Both the position numbers and the translations under genes were made by a program. Positions 1 to 7,676 of a stretch of 64,000 nucleotides of DNA are shown piece after piece. Each line of letters starts with the position of its first letter. Within the stretch, counting starts at the first letter, position 1. The DNA is from an uncultured Prolixibacteraceae bacterium (GTDB lineage Bacteria > Bacteroidota > Bacteroidia > Bacteroidales > Prolixibacteraceae), in the NCBI GenBank assembly GCA_937915865.1, contig CALGIG010000005.1, positions 47,362 to 111,361 on the forward strand, read 5' to 3'. Below the pieces are notes generated by a model. The model was not told the DNA's origin, did no database searches, and worked only from the letters and a program-made list of their open reading frames with translations.

Positions 1-324
1 ATACATTTAGGTTTTTGCGAATAATCCTCATGTTTTAATAATTATTAGTTCAAATACTTCTTTTTTAGATCATTACTAAATCTCTTTGGTTAAATTCAGT
101 TTGTGTTTTTCCGTTAAATACTTCGCTTGTTAGTTAATTCTGCGACCAAAGTAAAGCTTCTGTTAATTGATTGTTAAAAAATGTTATAAACCTTTTTCCG
201 CAATCGTTTGCGGTGTCGTTTGCATACAATGTGTTTTATAACAGGTAGTTACTGGTAGGTATTAAATCCTTGCCAAAACTCCTGTTAAAGCGAGTCGGTC
301 CTTGGAAATAAAATATTATCTTTA
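1..324. other. Intergenic region upstream of the LacI-type gene
   Basis: No credible coding region is visible. It holds the palindrome described separately (198-213) and a further half-site reading GTCGTTTGCAT at 215-225. The gene on the left, if divergent, lies outside the window. Confidence 0.6.
198..213. promoter_or_regulatory. Putative LacI-family operator
   Basis: The 16-bp sequence CCGCAATCGTTTGCGG is an inverted repeat with 7 of 8 arm positions matching around a central CG, the usual geometry of LacI-family operators. It lies about 110 bp upstream of the LacI-type gene, and a similar palindrome (TGCAAACGTTTGAA) precedes the maltose transporter at 17973. Binding is inferred from the motif alone. 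Confidence 0.5.
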
Positions 325-1377
325 ATGTTGGATAAAAGGCTAAACGAACTGACAGCAATGCGAAGCAACCAGATAACAATAAAAGATATTGCCAGAATAC
401 TAGGAATTTCTCCATCTACTGTTTCACGGGCATTGAAGGACCATCCTGATATAAATTCTGAAACAAAAAAAGCTGTTAATGAACTGGCCGGAAAGTTGAA
501 ATATCAGCCTAATGCAGTAGCTTTAAGTTTAAAGAATAGTAGAAGTAATACCATTGGAATTATTATTCCTGAAATTGTTCATTATTTCTTTTCATCAGTA
601 ATTAGCGGAATTGAAGATGTTGCTTCGCAAAAAGGATACACAGTGATAATATGCCAGTCGAACGAAAGTTACGAGCGCGAAGTAGCCAATGCAAAAGCGT
701 TATTGTCACATCGGGTTGATGGCATTCTTGTTTCCATTTCAAAAGAGACAAGGTTATATGATCACTTTAACAATTTGCAGGAAGGTGGCATTCCACTTGT
801 TTTTTTCGACCGGATTGCTCCCGGAATTGATGCTGATTTGGTAATTAACGACGATACAGAGGCGTCGTATCGTGCAACGCGTCACCTTATTGAATCGGGA
901 TGCAAACGAATTGCCCATTTTGCTGCCCCTCAAAATTTGCTGATTGGGCAACATCGCTTGCAAGGGTACCTCGATGCACATAACGAGGCAGGATTACCTG
1001 TCGATCAAAATTTAATAATAGAAGTAGATACATTCGAAAAAGCGCGAAATGCTGTTGTTCGGATGGTTGATACCGGTGTAATTTTCGATGGCATATTTGC
1101 GGTAAATGATATGACGGCCATTGGCGCCATGCAAACTATCCAGAAAAAGGGGATAAAAGTACCTGAAGATGTGGCAATTGTTGGCTTTAGTGATGGTTAT
1201 TTATCTGGAATTACCGATCCGCACCTTTCTTCAGTTGATCAGCATGGTTACGAAATGGGTACTATTTCTGCAGAAATTCTTTTCCGACGTATTTTTTCCA
1301 CAGAAGGAGCGTACGAACCTGAAGTAAAAGTATTAAGTGCCGATTTAATTGTGCGTGGAAGTTCGGACAAGGGATAA
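325..1377 (+). CDS. LacI-family transcriptional regulator (probable maltodextrin regulator)
   Basis: A DNA-binding regulator with an N-terminal LacI helix-turn-helix (residues about 18-37, ITIKDIARILGISPSTVSRA) and a periplasmic-binding-protein-like effector domain (about 70-345). The length, 350 aa, is usual for the family. The ATG at 358 (MRSNQ) would place the helix-turn-helix at the more typical residue 7, so the true start may be there; no Shine-Dalgarno sequence decides it. Regulators of this type accompany maltose/starch genes in Bacteroidetes. The genes it should control start at 18317, now separated by a large minus-strand island. The effector is not identifiable from sequence. Confidence 0.9.
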   Translation: MLDKRLNELTAMRSNQITIKDIARILGISPSTVSRALKDHPDINSETKKAVNELAGKLKYQPNAVALSLKNSRSNTIGIIIPEIVHYFFSSVISGIEDVASQKGYTVIICQSNESYEREVANAKALLSHRVDGILVSISKETRLYDHFNNLQEGGIPLVFFDRIAPGIDADLVINDDTEASYRATRHLIESGCKRIAHFAAPQNLLIGQHRLQGYLDAHNEAGLPVDQNLIIEVDTFEKARNAVVRMVDTGVIFDGIFAVNDMTAIGAMQTIQKKGIKVPEDVAIVGFSDGYLSGITDPHLSSVDQHGYEMGTISAEILFRRIFSTEGAYEPEVKVLSADLIVRGSSDKG

Positions 1378-1427
1378 GTTTGAGCTATTTTAGAGAAAGT
1401 TAATTGTATCCTCTGTTTATGAGTTTC

Positions 1428-1467
1428 TTTCGACAGACCCTCAAGGTTTTTAAAACCTTGAGGGTCT
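1428..1467. repeat. Palindromic repeat, copy 1
   Basis: Forty bases here are identical to 7707-7746. The core is a near-perfect palindrome with 17-bp arms (1434-1450 and 1452-1468) around one central base; the left arm reads CAGACCCTCAAGGTTTT. It lies just after the LacI-type gene. The second copy sits inside the ABC transporter gene, so this behaves as a dispersed palindromic element rather than a gene-specific terminator. Confidence 0.85.
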
Positions 1468-1579
1468 GTTGTCGCTAATCATGGTTGGCTGCCATACTTT
1501 CCCGGCATATATTTCTACAAATTCGTTCTTGATTATCATATTAAAATACCAAAACAACATTTGTTTTTCCATTAATTTT

Positions 1580-3457
1580 CTAAAAATATGCCCTAAAGCC
1601 AAATTCCCCGCTAATGTTTTTTTCTAAATAAACATTCCCTTGTACCCAACCGTCTGTTTTGGCTGAAATCAAAAGATAAGGTTGTAAATATTTATTAATG
1701 GGGTAATATATTTTTGTTTCGACAAAACCACCGAAACTCCCATGTTTGGCAACGAAAAGTTGATCTTTAGGTTGTAACCATAACATGACACGTGCCGAAA
1801 CTCGGATTGGGTGCTTCAGTTTGCCTTCGCCGAGTAGGTAATTATATGTTTCGAGTTCGATACCTGGAAACCATTTGTTATAGTTGTTATAATTGTGTAG
1901 CGTAAACGCATAATTATGCCGGTTATAATGCAGTAGCCCTACTGTGGAAATGTCGTAACCAAAAGGCGATAACCAATGGTTGAAATACAGGTTGGCGCGG
2001 GTATCGTCGCCATTCTCTTTTTCCTGAATGGTGAACGAGTTTTTGAAAAACAGCATGGGGTTGAGGAAGTTGATCAGTTGCAGATACCCTTGCTGTTTAA
2101 GGTACGATAATTCGTTGTGGGTTAATTGCGAACGTTTGATATAACGATTGATCCCCACACCCGAAGGATGGATGCCACGGCTTTCATAAGGCTCGTTGGG
2201 ACGGTGCAAATCGTAAACCCAAGCCAAAAAATCGAGCCCGACCAAATCTCGAACATTGACATTTGCTCCTTCATCTTTGTTTGAAGTATTGGTCATGTTG
2301 TCTGCATCTTTGGTAGTACATGCTTGAACATATTGTGAACTATTAAGTGTTATGAGGAGTGGAATTAATGTTTGAGATTTTGAATTATTAAAAAATGCAG
2401 TTTTATTTATATAATTGGACAACCGATATTCACCTTCAATGCCAACCTCTGACATTCGGATCATATCTACCGGATGATTTTTTTTCAAGGAGATTAAGTC
2501 ATCATCTTTAACATGTGAAACATTAACCAACGACTTAAAGAATGGGAAATTATTCATATCATTATAACTGCTACCTCCATATTTGGTAAAAACTGCCCGA
2601 TGAAATTCTTCATGCAACCAACCAGCAGTCAAGGGCATAAAGGCATAGGTCATAAAATCTGTTGTAACGAAAGCTAATTTGTACCTCTTTCGTGTTTTTT
2701 CTGACAGGCTTAAAAGCCGGGATAAGCCTTCTCTGGTGGTCGAATAAAAAGAGGATGTTATGTTTAATGATTGTGACATAGATGGGTCTGAAAATAAACC
2801 ACCAACACCGCCGGACTCAACACTTTTTTTCGAAAAAGGGAAATCAAGAAAATTGTAATCTAGGGTTATAGGAGCTTTTCGTATCTCGATAATTGATTTT
2901 GTGCAAATTAAATCTTGATTAATAATTGGTTGCTGTGACCCTGAATTTGCACCTATACTTTGATTTCTGTAATCTGAAAGTGATTTGTCAATAATAATTC
3001 TTTGATGGGCATTTGTTTTTGCTATTTGGTTTACTGATTCAAAGTGTGGTTTTTTCTTTATAATAATGGATAACAATTTTTCATATTGTTCGTCCATCTT
3101 GTTTATTAATGTTAATCTGATATTTTTCTTTAACATCCCAGCAACTAATTCTGCTTTTATAATGTATGTTCCTCCATTCTCAACATTTAATTCAATAAAA
3201 TAATGATTTTCGGTAGTTCCCCAGAACAGTTGATGACCAGGGCTACATTCATATTTTAAGCAACTCATTGCTTTTAATTGACCAATATAATCGCTTTGAT
3301 GATAAAGATTGACGTTCAGTAATACTTTATCGATTTTGGGACGAATAAAATAAATGGTTGCTTTATTATTATTTTGTTTAGGTATGTCTTGTGATTGGAG
3401 ATTGAACGTGATAAAAAAACAGGTGAGGAACAATATATAAAACTTAAATGCTGTCAT
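1580..3457 (-). CDS. Secreted/outer-membrane protein with DUF2846-like N-terminus and HExxH motif
   Basis: A 625-aa protein of unknown function. Residues 1-22 look like a Sec signal peptide ending near LQSQ. Residues about 30-110 resemble DUF2846, seen in bacterial lipoproteins. A zinc-metallopeptidase-type HEEFH motif lies at 282-286 in a hydrophobic stretch. The last 150 residues alternate polar and aromatic residues and end in Phe, as outer-membrane beta-barrels do. It is the last gene of the minus-strand peptide island, behind a GG peptide and its terminator. A role in immunity, sensing or peptide processing is possible but not shown. Confidence 0.7.
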   Translation of the reverse strand: MTAFKFYILFLTCFFITFNLQSQDIPKQNNNKATIYFIRPKIDKVLLNVNLYHQSDYIGQLKAMSCLKYECSPGHQLFWGTTENHYFIELNVENGGTYIIKAELVAGMLKKNIRLTLINKMDEQYEKLLSIIIKKKPHFESVNQIAKTNAHQRIIIDKSLSDYRNQSIGANSGSQQPIINQDLICTKSIIEIRKAPITLDYNFLDFPFSKKSVESGGVGGLFSDPSMSQSLNITSSFYSTTREGLSRLLSLSEKTRKRYKLAFVTTDFMTYAFMPLTAGWLHEEFHRAVFTKYGGSSYNDMNNFPFFKSLVNVSHVKDDDLISLKKNHPVDMIRMSEVGIEGEYRLSNYINKTAFFNNSKSQTLIPLLITLNSSQYVQACTTKDADNMTNTSNKDEGANVNVRDLVGLDFLAWVYDLHRPNEPYESRGIHPSGVGINRYIKRSQLTHNELSYLKQQGYLQLINFLNPMLFFKNSFTIQEKENGDDTRANLYFNHWLSPFGYDISTVGLLHYNRHNYAFTLHNYNNYNKWFPGIELETYNYLLGEGKLKHPIRVSARVMLWLQPKDQLFVAKHGSFGGFVETKIYYPINKYLQPYLLISAKTDGWVQGNVYLEKNISGEFGFRAYF

Positions 3458-3507
3458 TTATAATAATTTACATTTACAGTTAAGTGACCACTATTATTAA
3501 AAAAAAA

Positions 3508-3540
3508 ATCTGGCTTGATAGCAATTTGTTCAAGCCAGAT
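3508..3540 (-). terminator. Rho-independent terminator after GG peptide gene
   Basis: An 11-bp perfect stem (ATCTGGCTTGA, 3508-3518, with 3530-3540) and an 11-nt loop are followed on the - strand by a run of T (complement of 3499-3507). It lies 5 bp after the stop of the GG peptide gene, so it separates that gene from the 625-aa gene downstream. Confidence 0.8.
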
Positions 3541-3545
3541 ATTTT

Positions 3546-3722
3546 TTAAAGCAGGTAGAGTAAACTAAGCGTAATTGTTGTTAGACCTAATTCTACATCA
3601 TCATTAGAAGTTTGTTTCTTAACCCATCGGAAGAAATTTCCAAACCATGTTCCTCCCCCTTGAATTTCCTTGAGTTCGTCGCAAGAAAGTTCTTTAAATC
3701 CTTTAGCGTTTAAATTATTCAT
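3546..3722 (-). CDS. Double-glycine leader peptide (bacteriocin-like precursor)
   Basis: A 58-aa peptide with a leader of the GG type: residues 9-24 include FKELSCDELKEIQGGG, with the conserved Leu/Ile spacing that C39 peptidases recognise. Cleavage after the Gly pair would release about 35 residues beginning TWFGNFFRW and ending in a hydrophobic stretch (LTTITLSLLYLL). It follows the small HTH gene at 3854 and precedes a terminator. The C39 ABC transporter at 7677 is the likely exporter. Target and activity are unknown; a signalling peptide is as likely as a toxin. Confidence 0.8.
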   Translation of the reverse strand: MNNLNAKGFKELSCDELKEIQGGGTWFGNFFRWVKKQTSNDDVELGLTTITLSLLYLL

Positions 3723-3853
3723 TGCTTTAATTTAAATTAATTCTCCTACTCTGTTTCAGGCTTTTCGGAATCCGCCCAAGTTTTTGTGCACTAAACTTGT
3801 GGGCTAAGGTAAAACCACGTACTCTCAAATTCTGAGAGTAGAAAATTATTTAG

Positions 3854-4075
3854 TTAAAAATTGAAAAAATAGGTTAATTGGCTAAAACCCCCGTTTACCT
3901 TTTTTATTTCGGCAGTGGTTAGTTCTTTCATAAAAAAGCCACACATAAAATTGACTTCCTGCGAATAAATGTAGCTCTGATATCGAATGCTAAACTCCAC
4001 GGGAGCGCCCATGGTTTTTATCGCTTCAATGGCGCGGTAAAGCGTTGCTTCTGAGACTTCAAGTTTCGCAGCCAA
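3854..4075 (-). CDS. Small HTH protein with GG-leader-like C-terminus (start uncertain)
   Basis: The frame encodes a winged-helix/HTH-like domain (ATLYRAIEAIKTMGAPVEF) similar to the protein at 7348, followed by a C-terminal ELTTAEIKKVNGG that looks like a complete GG leader plus a 10-residue tail. The only ordinary start is TTG at 4075, which removes the first helices. The homologous sequence continues upstream in frame (IERLELIRLKATGNP, to about 4126) but has no ATG, GTG or TTG there, so the gene may use a rare start, depend on translation coupling from the RDD gene, or be decayed. It is paired with the GG peptide at 3546, as 7348 is with 7111. Confidence 0.6.
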   Translation of the reverse strand: MAAKLEVSEATLYRAIEAIKTMGAPVEFSIRYQSYIYSQEVNFMCGFFMKELTTAEIKKVNGGFSQLTYFFNF

Positions 4076-4157
4076 ATTTTTAGGATTTCCGGTTGCTTTT
4101 AACCGGATTAGTTCCAGTCGCTCAATTAATACATTGGGGAAGCTAAACTGGCACGTT

Positions 4158-4673
4158 TTAGTCTGTTTTTTCTTCTATAACGTTTAGTCTGACAACAACT
4201 GTTCGGGCAATAAAATCGTGTACTGCCCTTCGTTTGCGATTACTAAGCATCGTTATTAACTCAATCCATAACCATATCGAAGCCCAGGGTTGCATGAAAT
4301 CGTCATATCGGTCGGTTATTAGGTCTGTATTTTGTAACTTGACCATAAGATATATTAGCGCAGCACAATTAATTGCAATTCCAACAATGTCGCGCATGAT
4401 GGCTTGCCTGAGTGTTATCGCATTAATCTCCGATATATCGACCAGTTTGATGCGCATAAGGTATTTTCCCAATGTTTGGCCATACCGGGTATGCAAAATT
4501 ACTGAGTAACCACAGGCAAATGTGATGCAAAACATTTGCCAGAGAATAAAGCCAGCTTTATTGGAGGTTGGCAATATTACGAGCCTTTCAAAGAGAATCA
4601 TGGGCAGGAAAACCAGTCCATCGATAATAGCGGCCCAGAATCGGGCACCTCCGGTGCGATATTTGGGGTTCAT
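4158..4673 (-). CDS. RDD-family membrane protein
   Basis: A 171-aa membrane protein with the RDD pattern: RFWAAIIDG near residue 11 (first conserved Arg/Asp), several membrane segments, YGQTLGKYLMRIKLVD in the middle, and a C-terminal RRAVHDFIARTVVV. The family is widespread and poorly defined; some members act in ion transport. It lies among peptide-export genes, where small polytopic proteins may serve as self-immunity factors, but that is a guess from position. Confidence 0.8.
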   Translation of the reverse strand: MNPKYRTGGARFWAAIIDGLVFLPMILFERLVILPTSNKAGFILWQMFCITFACGYSVILHTRYGQTLGKYLMRIKLVDISEINAITLRQAIMRDIVGIAINCAALIYLMVKLQNTDLITDRYDDFMQPWASIWLWIELITMLSNRKRRAVHDFIARTVVVRLNVIEEKTD

Positions 4674-5026
4674 AAATCAAAGTTTTTATATGAGTTTTTG
4701 GATTTAAAGTACAGTTATTGGAGAACTATAATACTGAATTCTAACGTATTTTAATAGCTATTTTAGGTCTTTTATCAAATTCATCAGTTAAAACACCCCG
4801 TTGTTTAGGTCTTTTTACAGGTCGATGTACTTTTTTAATGCATTGATTGATCGAATAAGCCCGATTTTTGGGTTCCCCGGTTAATCGATGGGCTTATTTT
4901 GGTCGTCGAAGATCAAGATAAGCTAAAACAAGGTGTCTTTCAGGTAATCGACAGGGCAAATGAATTAAACAAAGGATTCCGGCTTTTCATCAAAGGACTG
5001 AATCCTTTGAAATTACTGCTTTTCGA
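4674..5026. other. Intergenic region with a hairpin
   Basis: No convincing gene on either strand; short + strand frames here lack family features. An inverted repeat CAAAGGATTC/GAATCCTTTG (4970-4979 and 5000-5009) lies just after the stop of the 158-aa gene. It could end that transcript, but there is no T-run. Confidence 0.5.
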
Positions 5027-5503
5027 CTATTTTGTTTCGGTTTTTGTTGGCGCTGTGCGTGGAAAAAACTGTTTCATATCGTTATAAACCGTTACGGCAT
5101 TGCTAATTTGCTCGCTGGCGCTGTAACGTACCGAGCGGTAAAATGCCAGCATATCCTGGTAGTTGTCGTAGTCGAGCAAAATTTTCATGTCGTATAGCTT
5201 GTGGAGGACATCTTCGGCCAATACGATTAGTTCTTCGGTATCGGTACGGGCCTGGAAATCGCGCTCAAACTCGTCGCGATCGATAAACGGGGGAACCAGT
5301 TCGGGAAATTGCTGCATGTAAGTGCGGGCTTTGTTTATTTTCAACTTGTTTTGTTCTGCCACCGAGCCGTAAGTTTGGCGGTCGTTGTTCGACAATACCG
5401 GGGCTTTCGATGCAATAATCTCCTGCAAAGTCCGCAGAGTTTGTTGGGCCGTCACTTTTTCTTGTGGGGTAAAAACCACCTGGATTAAATCGTTGTTTTT
5501 CAT
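5027..5503 (-). CDS. Conserved-type hypothetical helical protein, 158 aa
   Basis: I do not recognise a named family. The protein is predicted to be soluble and almost all helical, with no signal peptide or membrane segment; charged, Gln-rich stretches (residues 10-60) suggest helical bundles. The terminal PTKTETK is disordered-looking. It sits between the RDD and CPBP membrane-protein genes on the same strand, with a 106-bp gap to the latter. Composition resembles its neighbours, so recent separate arrival is not suggested. Confidence 0.6.
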   Translation of the reverse strand: MKNNDLIQVVFTPQEKVTAQQTLRTLQEIIASKAPVLSNNDRQTYGSVAEQNKLKINKARTYMQQFPELVPPFIDRDEFERDFQARTDTEELIVLAEDVLHKLYDMKILLDYDNYQDMLAFYRSVRYSASEQISNAVTVYNDMKQFFPRTAPTKTETK

Positions 5504-5609
5504 TTTGTTTTTTTTAATTGTTTTATGAGTGTTAAGGGTGTTTATAGGCTGCCAGCCCTTTACTTATCTCTAAAGCAGAGGTGGGGAGGTTTAGCTAGGG
5601 AGTAGCTGC

Positions 5610-6485
5610 TTACTTTGTTGTAGTCGTTCTCTTTTGATGAAAAAACAACCAAAATCCTGAAATGGTAATTAGTTGAAGTATAACGCAGAGGATTGATCCT
5701 TCAAAGCCAAATTCCCCTCCGTTCCAAATGTTATTATCAATTCTGGATTGTTTTACTAGGGAGTAGATTTCATGACCACTTACATTAAATCCAAAGATTG
5801 TACCCTGAAAAAAATTCCAGCTAAAATGAAGAGCAATTGGAAACCAAAGATTCTGTGTGTAAATATATGCCTCACCTAACAAGACACCAGCTAATAAAAT
5901 ATTCCAAAAGCTTATCCAAGAGAAGTTTGCATTTAAAACGTGCATTAATGAAAACGTAACCGATGAAACTATTAATGCAATTACTTTGGGCATCGATTTT
6001 GATAAATTATTAAGGATATACCCACGCATTAAGAGTTCTTCACTTATCGCAACTGAAGTGAACAGGAAGAGGCTAAAAAAGAAATTTGAAGGCTCGAATT
6101 TTGTTTCAACCCACTGTATTTTATTTATCAGAATTAAACCTGTAAAACCAATAAATAAGAGAATCGCACCCAGAATTGTTCCGGTTATTATATCTTTCAA
6201 AAACTTTCTCGTATAAAATCCGACACTGTAGAAGTTTTGATTATCAATGTTTTTTATAAATATCTGAATTAGTAAATAGGTTCCGGTTAACGTGAATAAA
6301 GAAATTATCGTTTCTTGTGCTGTGGTCTTGACTGGATGTAATTCCGTAACACTTAGTCCTAAGATTAGGTAACCAATGAATTGAAAGAAACCAACGAAAA
6401 AAAGATATGCCGGGATAATTAATAGTGCTCTTATCCATGGTCTAATTTGAGTTTCATTTGGTTGATCTAATTGTACTTGTTTCAT
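5610..6485 (-). CDS. CPBP-family intramembrane metalloprotease
   Basis: A 291-aa polytopic membrane protein with the three CPBP (Abi/CAAX protease-like) motifs: EELLMR at 149-154 (EExxxR), FSLMH at 178-182 (FxxxH) and HFSWN at 220-224 (HxxxN). These residues bind the catalytic metal in the membrane. Bacterial members near bacteriocin genes often give self-immunity or process exported peptides; its place directly downstream of three GG-type peptide genes fits that. The substrate is not known. Confidence 0.85.
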   Translation of the reverse strand: MKQVQLDQPNETQIRPWIRALLIIPAYLFFVGFFQFIGYLILGLSVTELHPVKTTAQETIISLFTLTGTYLLIQIFIKNIDNQNFYSVGFYTRKFLKDIITGTILGAILLFIGFTGLILINKIQWVETKFEPSNFFFSLFLFTSVAISEELLMRGYILNNLSKSMPKVIALIVSSVTFSLMHVLNANFSWISFWNILLAGVLLGEAYIYTQNLWFPIALHFSWNFFQGTIFGFNVSGHEIYSLVKQSRIDNNIWNGGEFGFEGSILCVILQLITISGFWLFFHQKRTTTTK

Positions 6486-6750
6486 TTATTTTTCTAAAAG
6501 TTTTGGATGTAGAGTTTGTAATTGTCATAAACCTGGCTTCAACTTTGCAAGCGGTGTTTTACCTCATTTTAGTTACAGTATAACAAAATTCAAAGTCAAA
6601 GTGCTGATTTTAAATTTTTTATGCTAATATTCTAATTCGCTATTTCATATAGGATTTTTGAGCATAATTCCATAAGCAGGGGTTGATGGTTCTGATTGCA
6701 AATTGGTTCAGGTGGAGCCAACTTGTAAGGCATTTATAGAAGTACAATAT

Positions 6751-6864
6751 TTATGGAATTCCCAGAATCCCTTGTTTAAAATCATCCCAATTCAAAAAGA
6801 AATGGTAAGATACATATATAACGACAAGAATAATAATGATTTTTATTATTTCTTTTTTCTTCAT
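6751..6864 (-). CDS. 37-aa membrane peptide related to the GG peptide at 7111
   Basis: A short frame, ATG to TAA: Lys-rich start, one hydrophobic helix (about residues 5-20), then NWDDFKQGILGIP. That tail matches NWDDFKAGLLGEI at the end of the 62-aa GG peptide encoded 250 bp upstream, but this peptide has no GG leader. The shared ending argues that the frame is real or recently was. It could be an immunity or decoy peptide, a leaderless product or a decayed paralogue. Confidence 0.55.
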   Translation of the reverse strand: MKKKEIIKIIIILVVIYVSYHFFLNWDDFKQGILGIP

Positions 6865-6912
6865 ATAGAATTTTAATTTAGGAGTGATTTTTTAATCACT
6901 CCTAAGATTTTA

Positions 6913-7065
6913 TTAATTGTAGTGAAGACAATAAGTCCCAATGGTAGTATAAAATCCAACCCAATCTTGGCCTGCTGCTTCTACGCTTAATCTGATAAAT
7001 GATCCAAGGTCATAGGCAAGTGACCCTCCATTTATTTCTTTCAAATCATTTTTTGTCAGTTCCAT
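6913..7065 (-). CDS. Double-glycine leader peptide, 50 aa
   Basis: The leader MELTKNDLKEINGG is a textbook GG leader for a C39 peptidase-ABC transporter. Cleavage after Gly14 would give a 36-residue product starting SLAYDLGSF, rich in aromatic residues and holding one Cys near the end (GTYCLHYN). It lies 45 bp after the 62-aa GG peptide gene in the same direction. No modification enzyme is next to it, so it is probably exported unmodified. Confidence 0.8.
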   Translation of the reverse strand: MELTKNDLKEINGGSLAYDLGSFIRLSVEAAGQDWVGFYTTIGTYCLHYN

Positions 7066-7110
7066 AATAGCTTTTTTAAAATTTTTAATTTAATTAAAAT
7101 TTCGCACTTT

Positions 7111-7299
7111 TTAAATTTCACCCAAAAGTCCAGCTTTAAAATCATCCCAATTATACATTAAATAGATTGCTCCTCCAACAAGGATTCCGGCTCCAACGGT
7201 ACCCCAAAAAGATAATCCTCCTTCAACTTCCATCAATTCATTTTTACTTAATCCGTTCATTGCTGTAAATTTAAAATAATTCATTGTTATTGCTTTCAT
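7111..7299 (-). CDS. Double-glycine leader peptide, 62 aa, with membrane-active tail
   Basis: The leader ends in GLSKNELMEVEGG at residues 16-28; the mature part would be about 34 residues, with a Gly-rich hydrophobic helix (FWGTVGAGILVGGAIYLMY) and the tail NWDDFKAGLLGEI. Gly-zipper helices like this are typical of two-peptide bacteriocins, and the WDDFK-type tail recurs in Bacteroidetes GG peptides. Internal ATG codons at 7284 and 7260 are possible starts. It is the first peptide gene after the HTH gene at 7348. Confidence 0.8.
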   Translation of the reverse strand: MKAITMNYFKFTAMNGLSKNELMEVEGGLSFWGTVGAGILVGGAIYLMYNWDDFKAGLLGEI

Positions 7300-7327
7300 T
7301 GTTTTAAGCGCCGAAAGTTTTAGCGCC

Positions 7328-7339
7328 TGTAACGTTACA
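7328..7339. promoter_or_regulatory. 12-bp perfect palindrome before the GG peptide gene
   Basis: TGTAACGTTACA is fully palindromic and lies between the stop of the HTH gene (7348) and the start of the 62-aa peptide (7299). The position suits an operator controlling the peptide genes; the binding protein is unknown. Confidence 0.35.
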
Positions 7340-7347
7340 ATGCTAAA

Positions 7348-7671
7348 TTACACGGCTTCACTGCACAAAAAAAGCAGGGAATTTTTTTTAACATTTCCTC
7401 CAGTTATCAACTTGAGTTTTTGGGGTGAAATAACCCGGAACGAATAGCTAATTTCTAACTCGTACTCGGTATCGTAATAAAAAGTATTTCGTATGCGCGA
7501 GTACTTAACGCTCATACCCAAATCGTTAACTTCTTCTATTAGTTTGTAGAGTAACCGCTCGCTTATACCCAGGTAATCGGCAAATTCTTGTGGCGTTCCG
7601 GTACATTCTTCTTCTATCAGCCTATTCATTCGTTTTAATCGTTCCAATTGTTCAAATGCTTTCATATTCAA
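7348..7671 (-). CDS. Small HTH protein with GG-leader-like C-terminus
   Basis: A 107-aa protein. Residues about 8-60 form an HTH (TPQEFADYLGISERLLYKLIEEV), then a short wing-like strand region (KYSRIRNTFYY), then VISPQKLKLITGG, which has the form of a GG leader, and a 15-residue tail. The order HTH then GG peptides is the same as at 3854/3546, so this looks like a repeated regulator-peptide module. Whether the C-terminus is cut and exported is not known. It starts 5 bp after the transporter gene stop, implying co-transcription. Confidence 0.75.
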   Translation of the reverse strand: MNMKAFEQLERLKRMNRLIEEECTGTPQEFADYLGISERLLYKLIEEVNDLGMSVKYSRIRNTFYYDTEYELEISYSFRVISPQKLKLITGGNVKKNSLLFLCSEAV

Positions 7672-7676
7672 AATTT

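Noticed and set aside
4234..4754. Several + strand frames opposite the RDD gene
   Set aside because: They are shadows of the RDD frame and of AT-rich flank; none has a family pattern.
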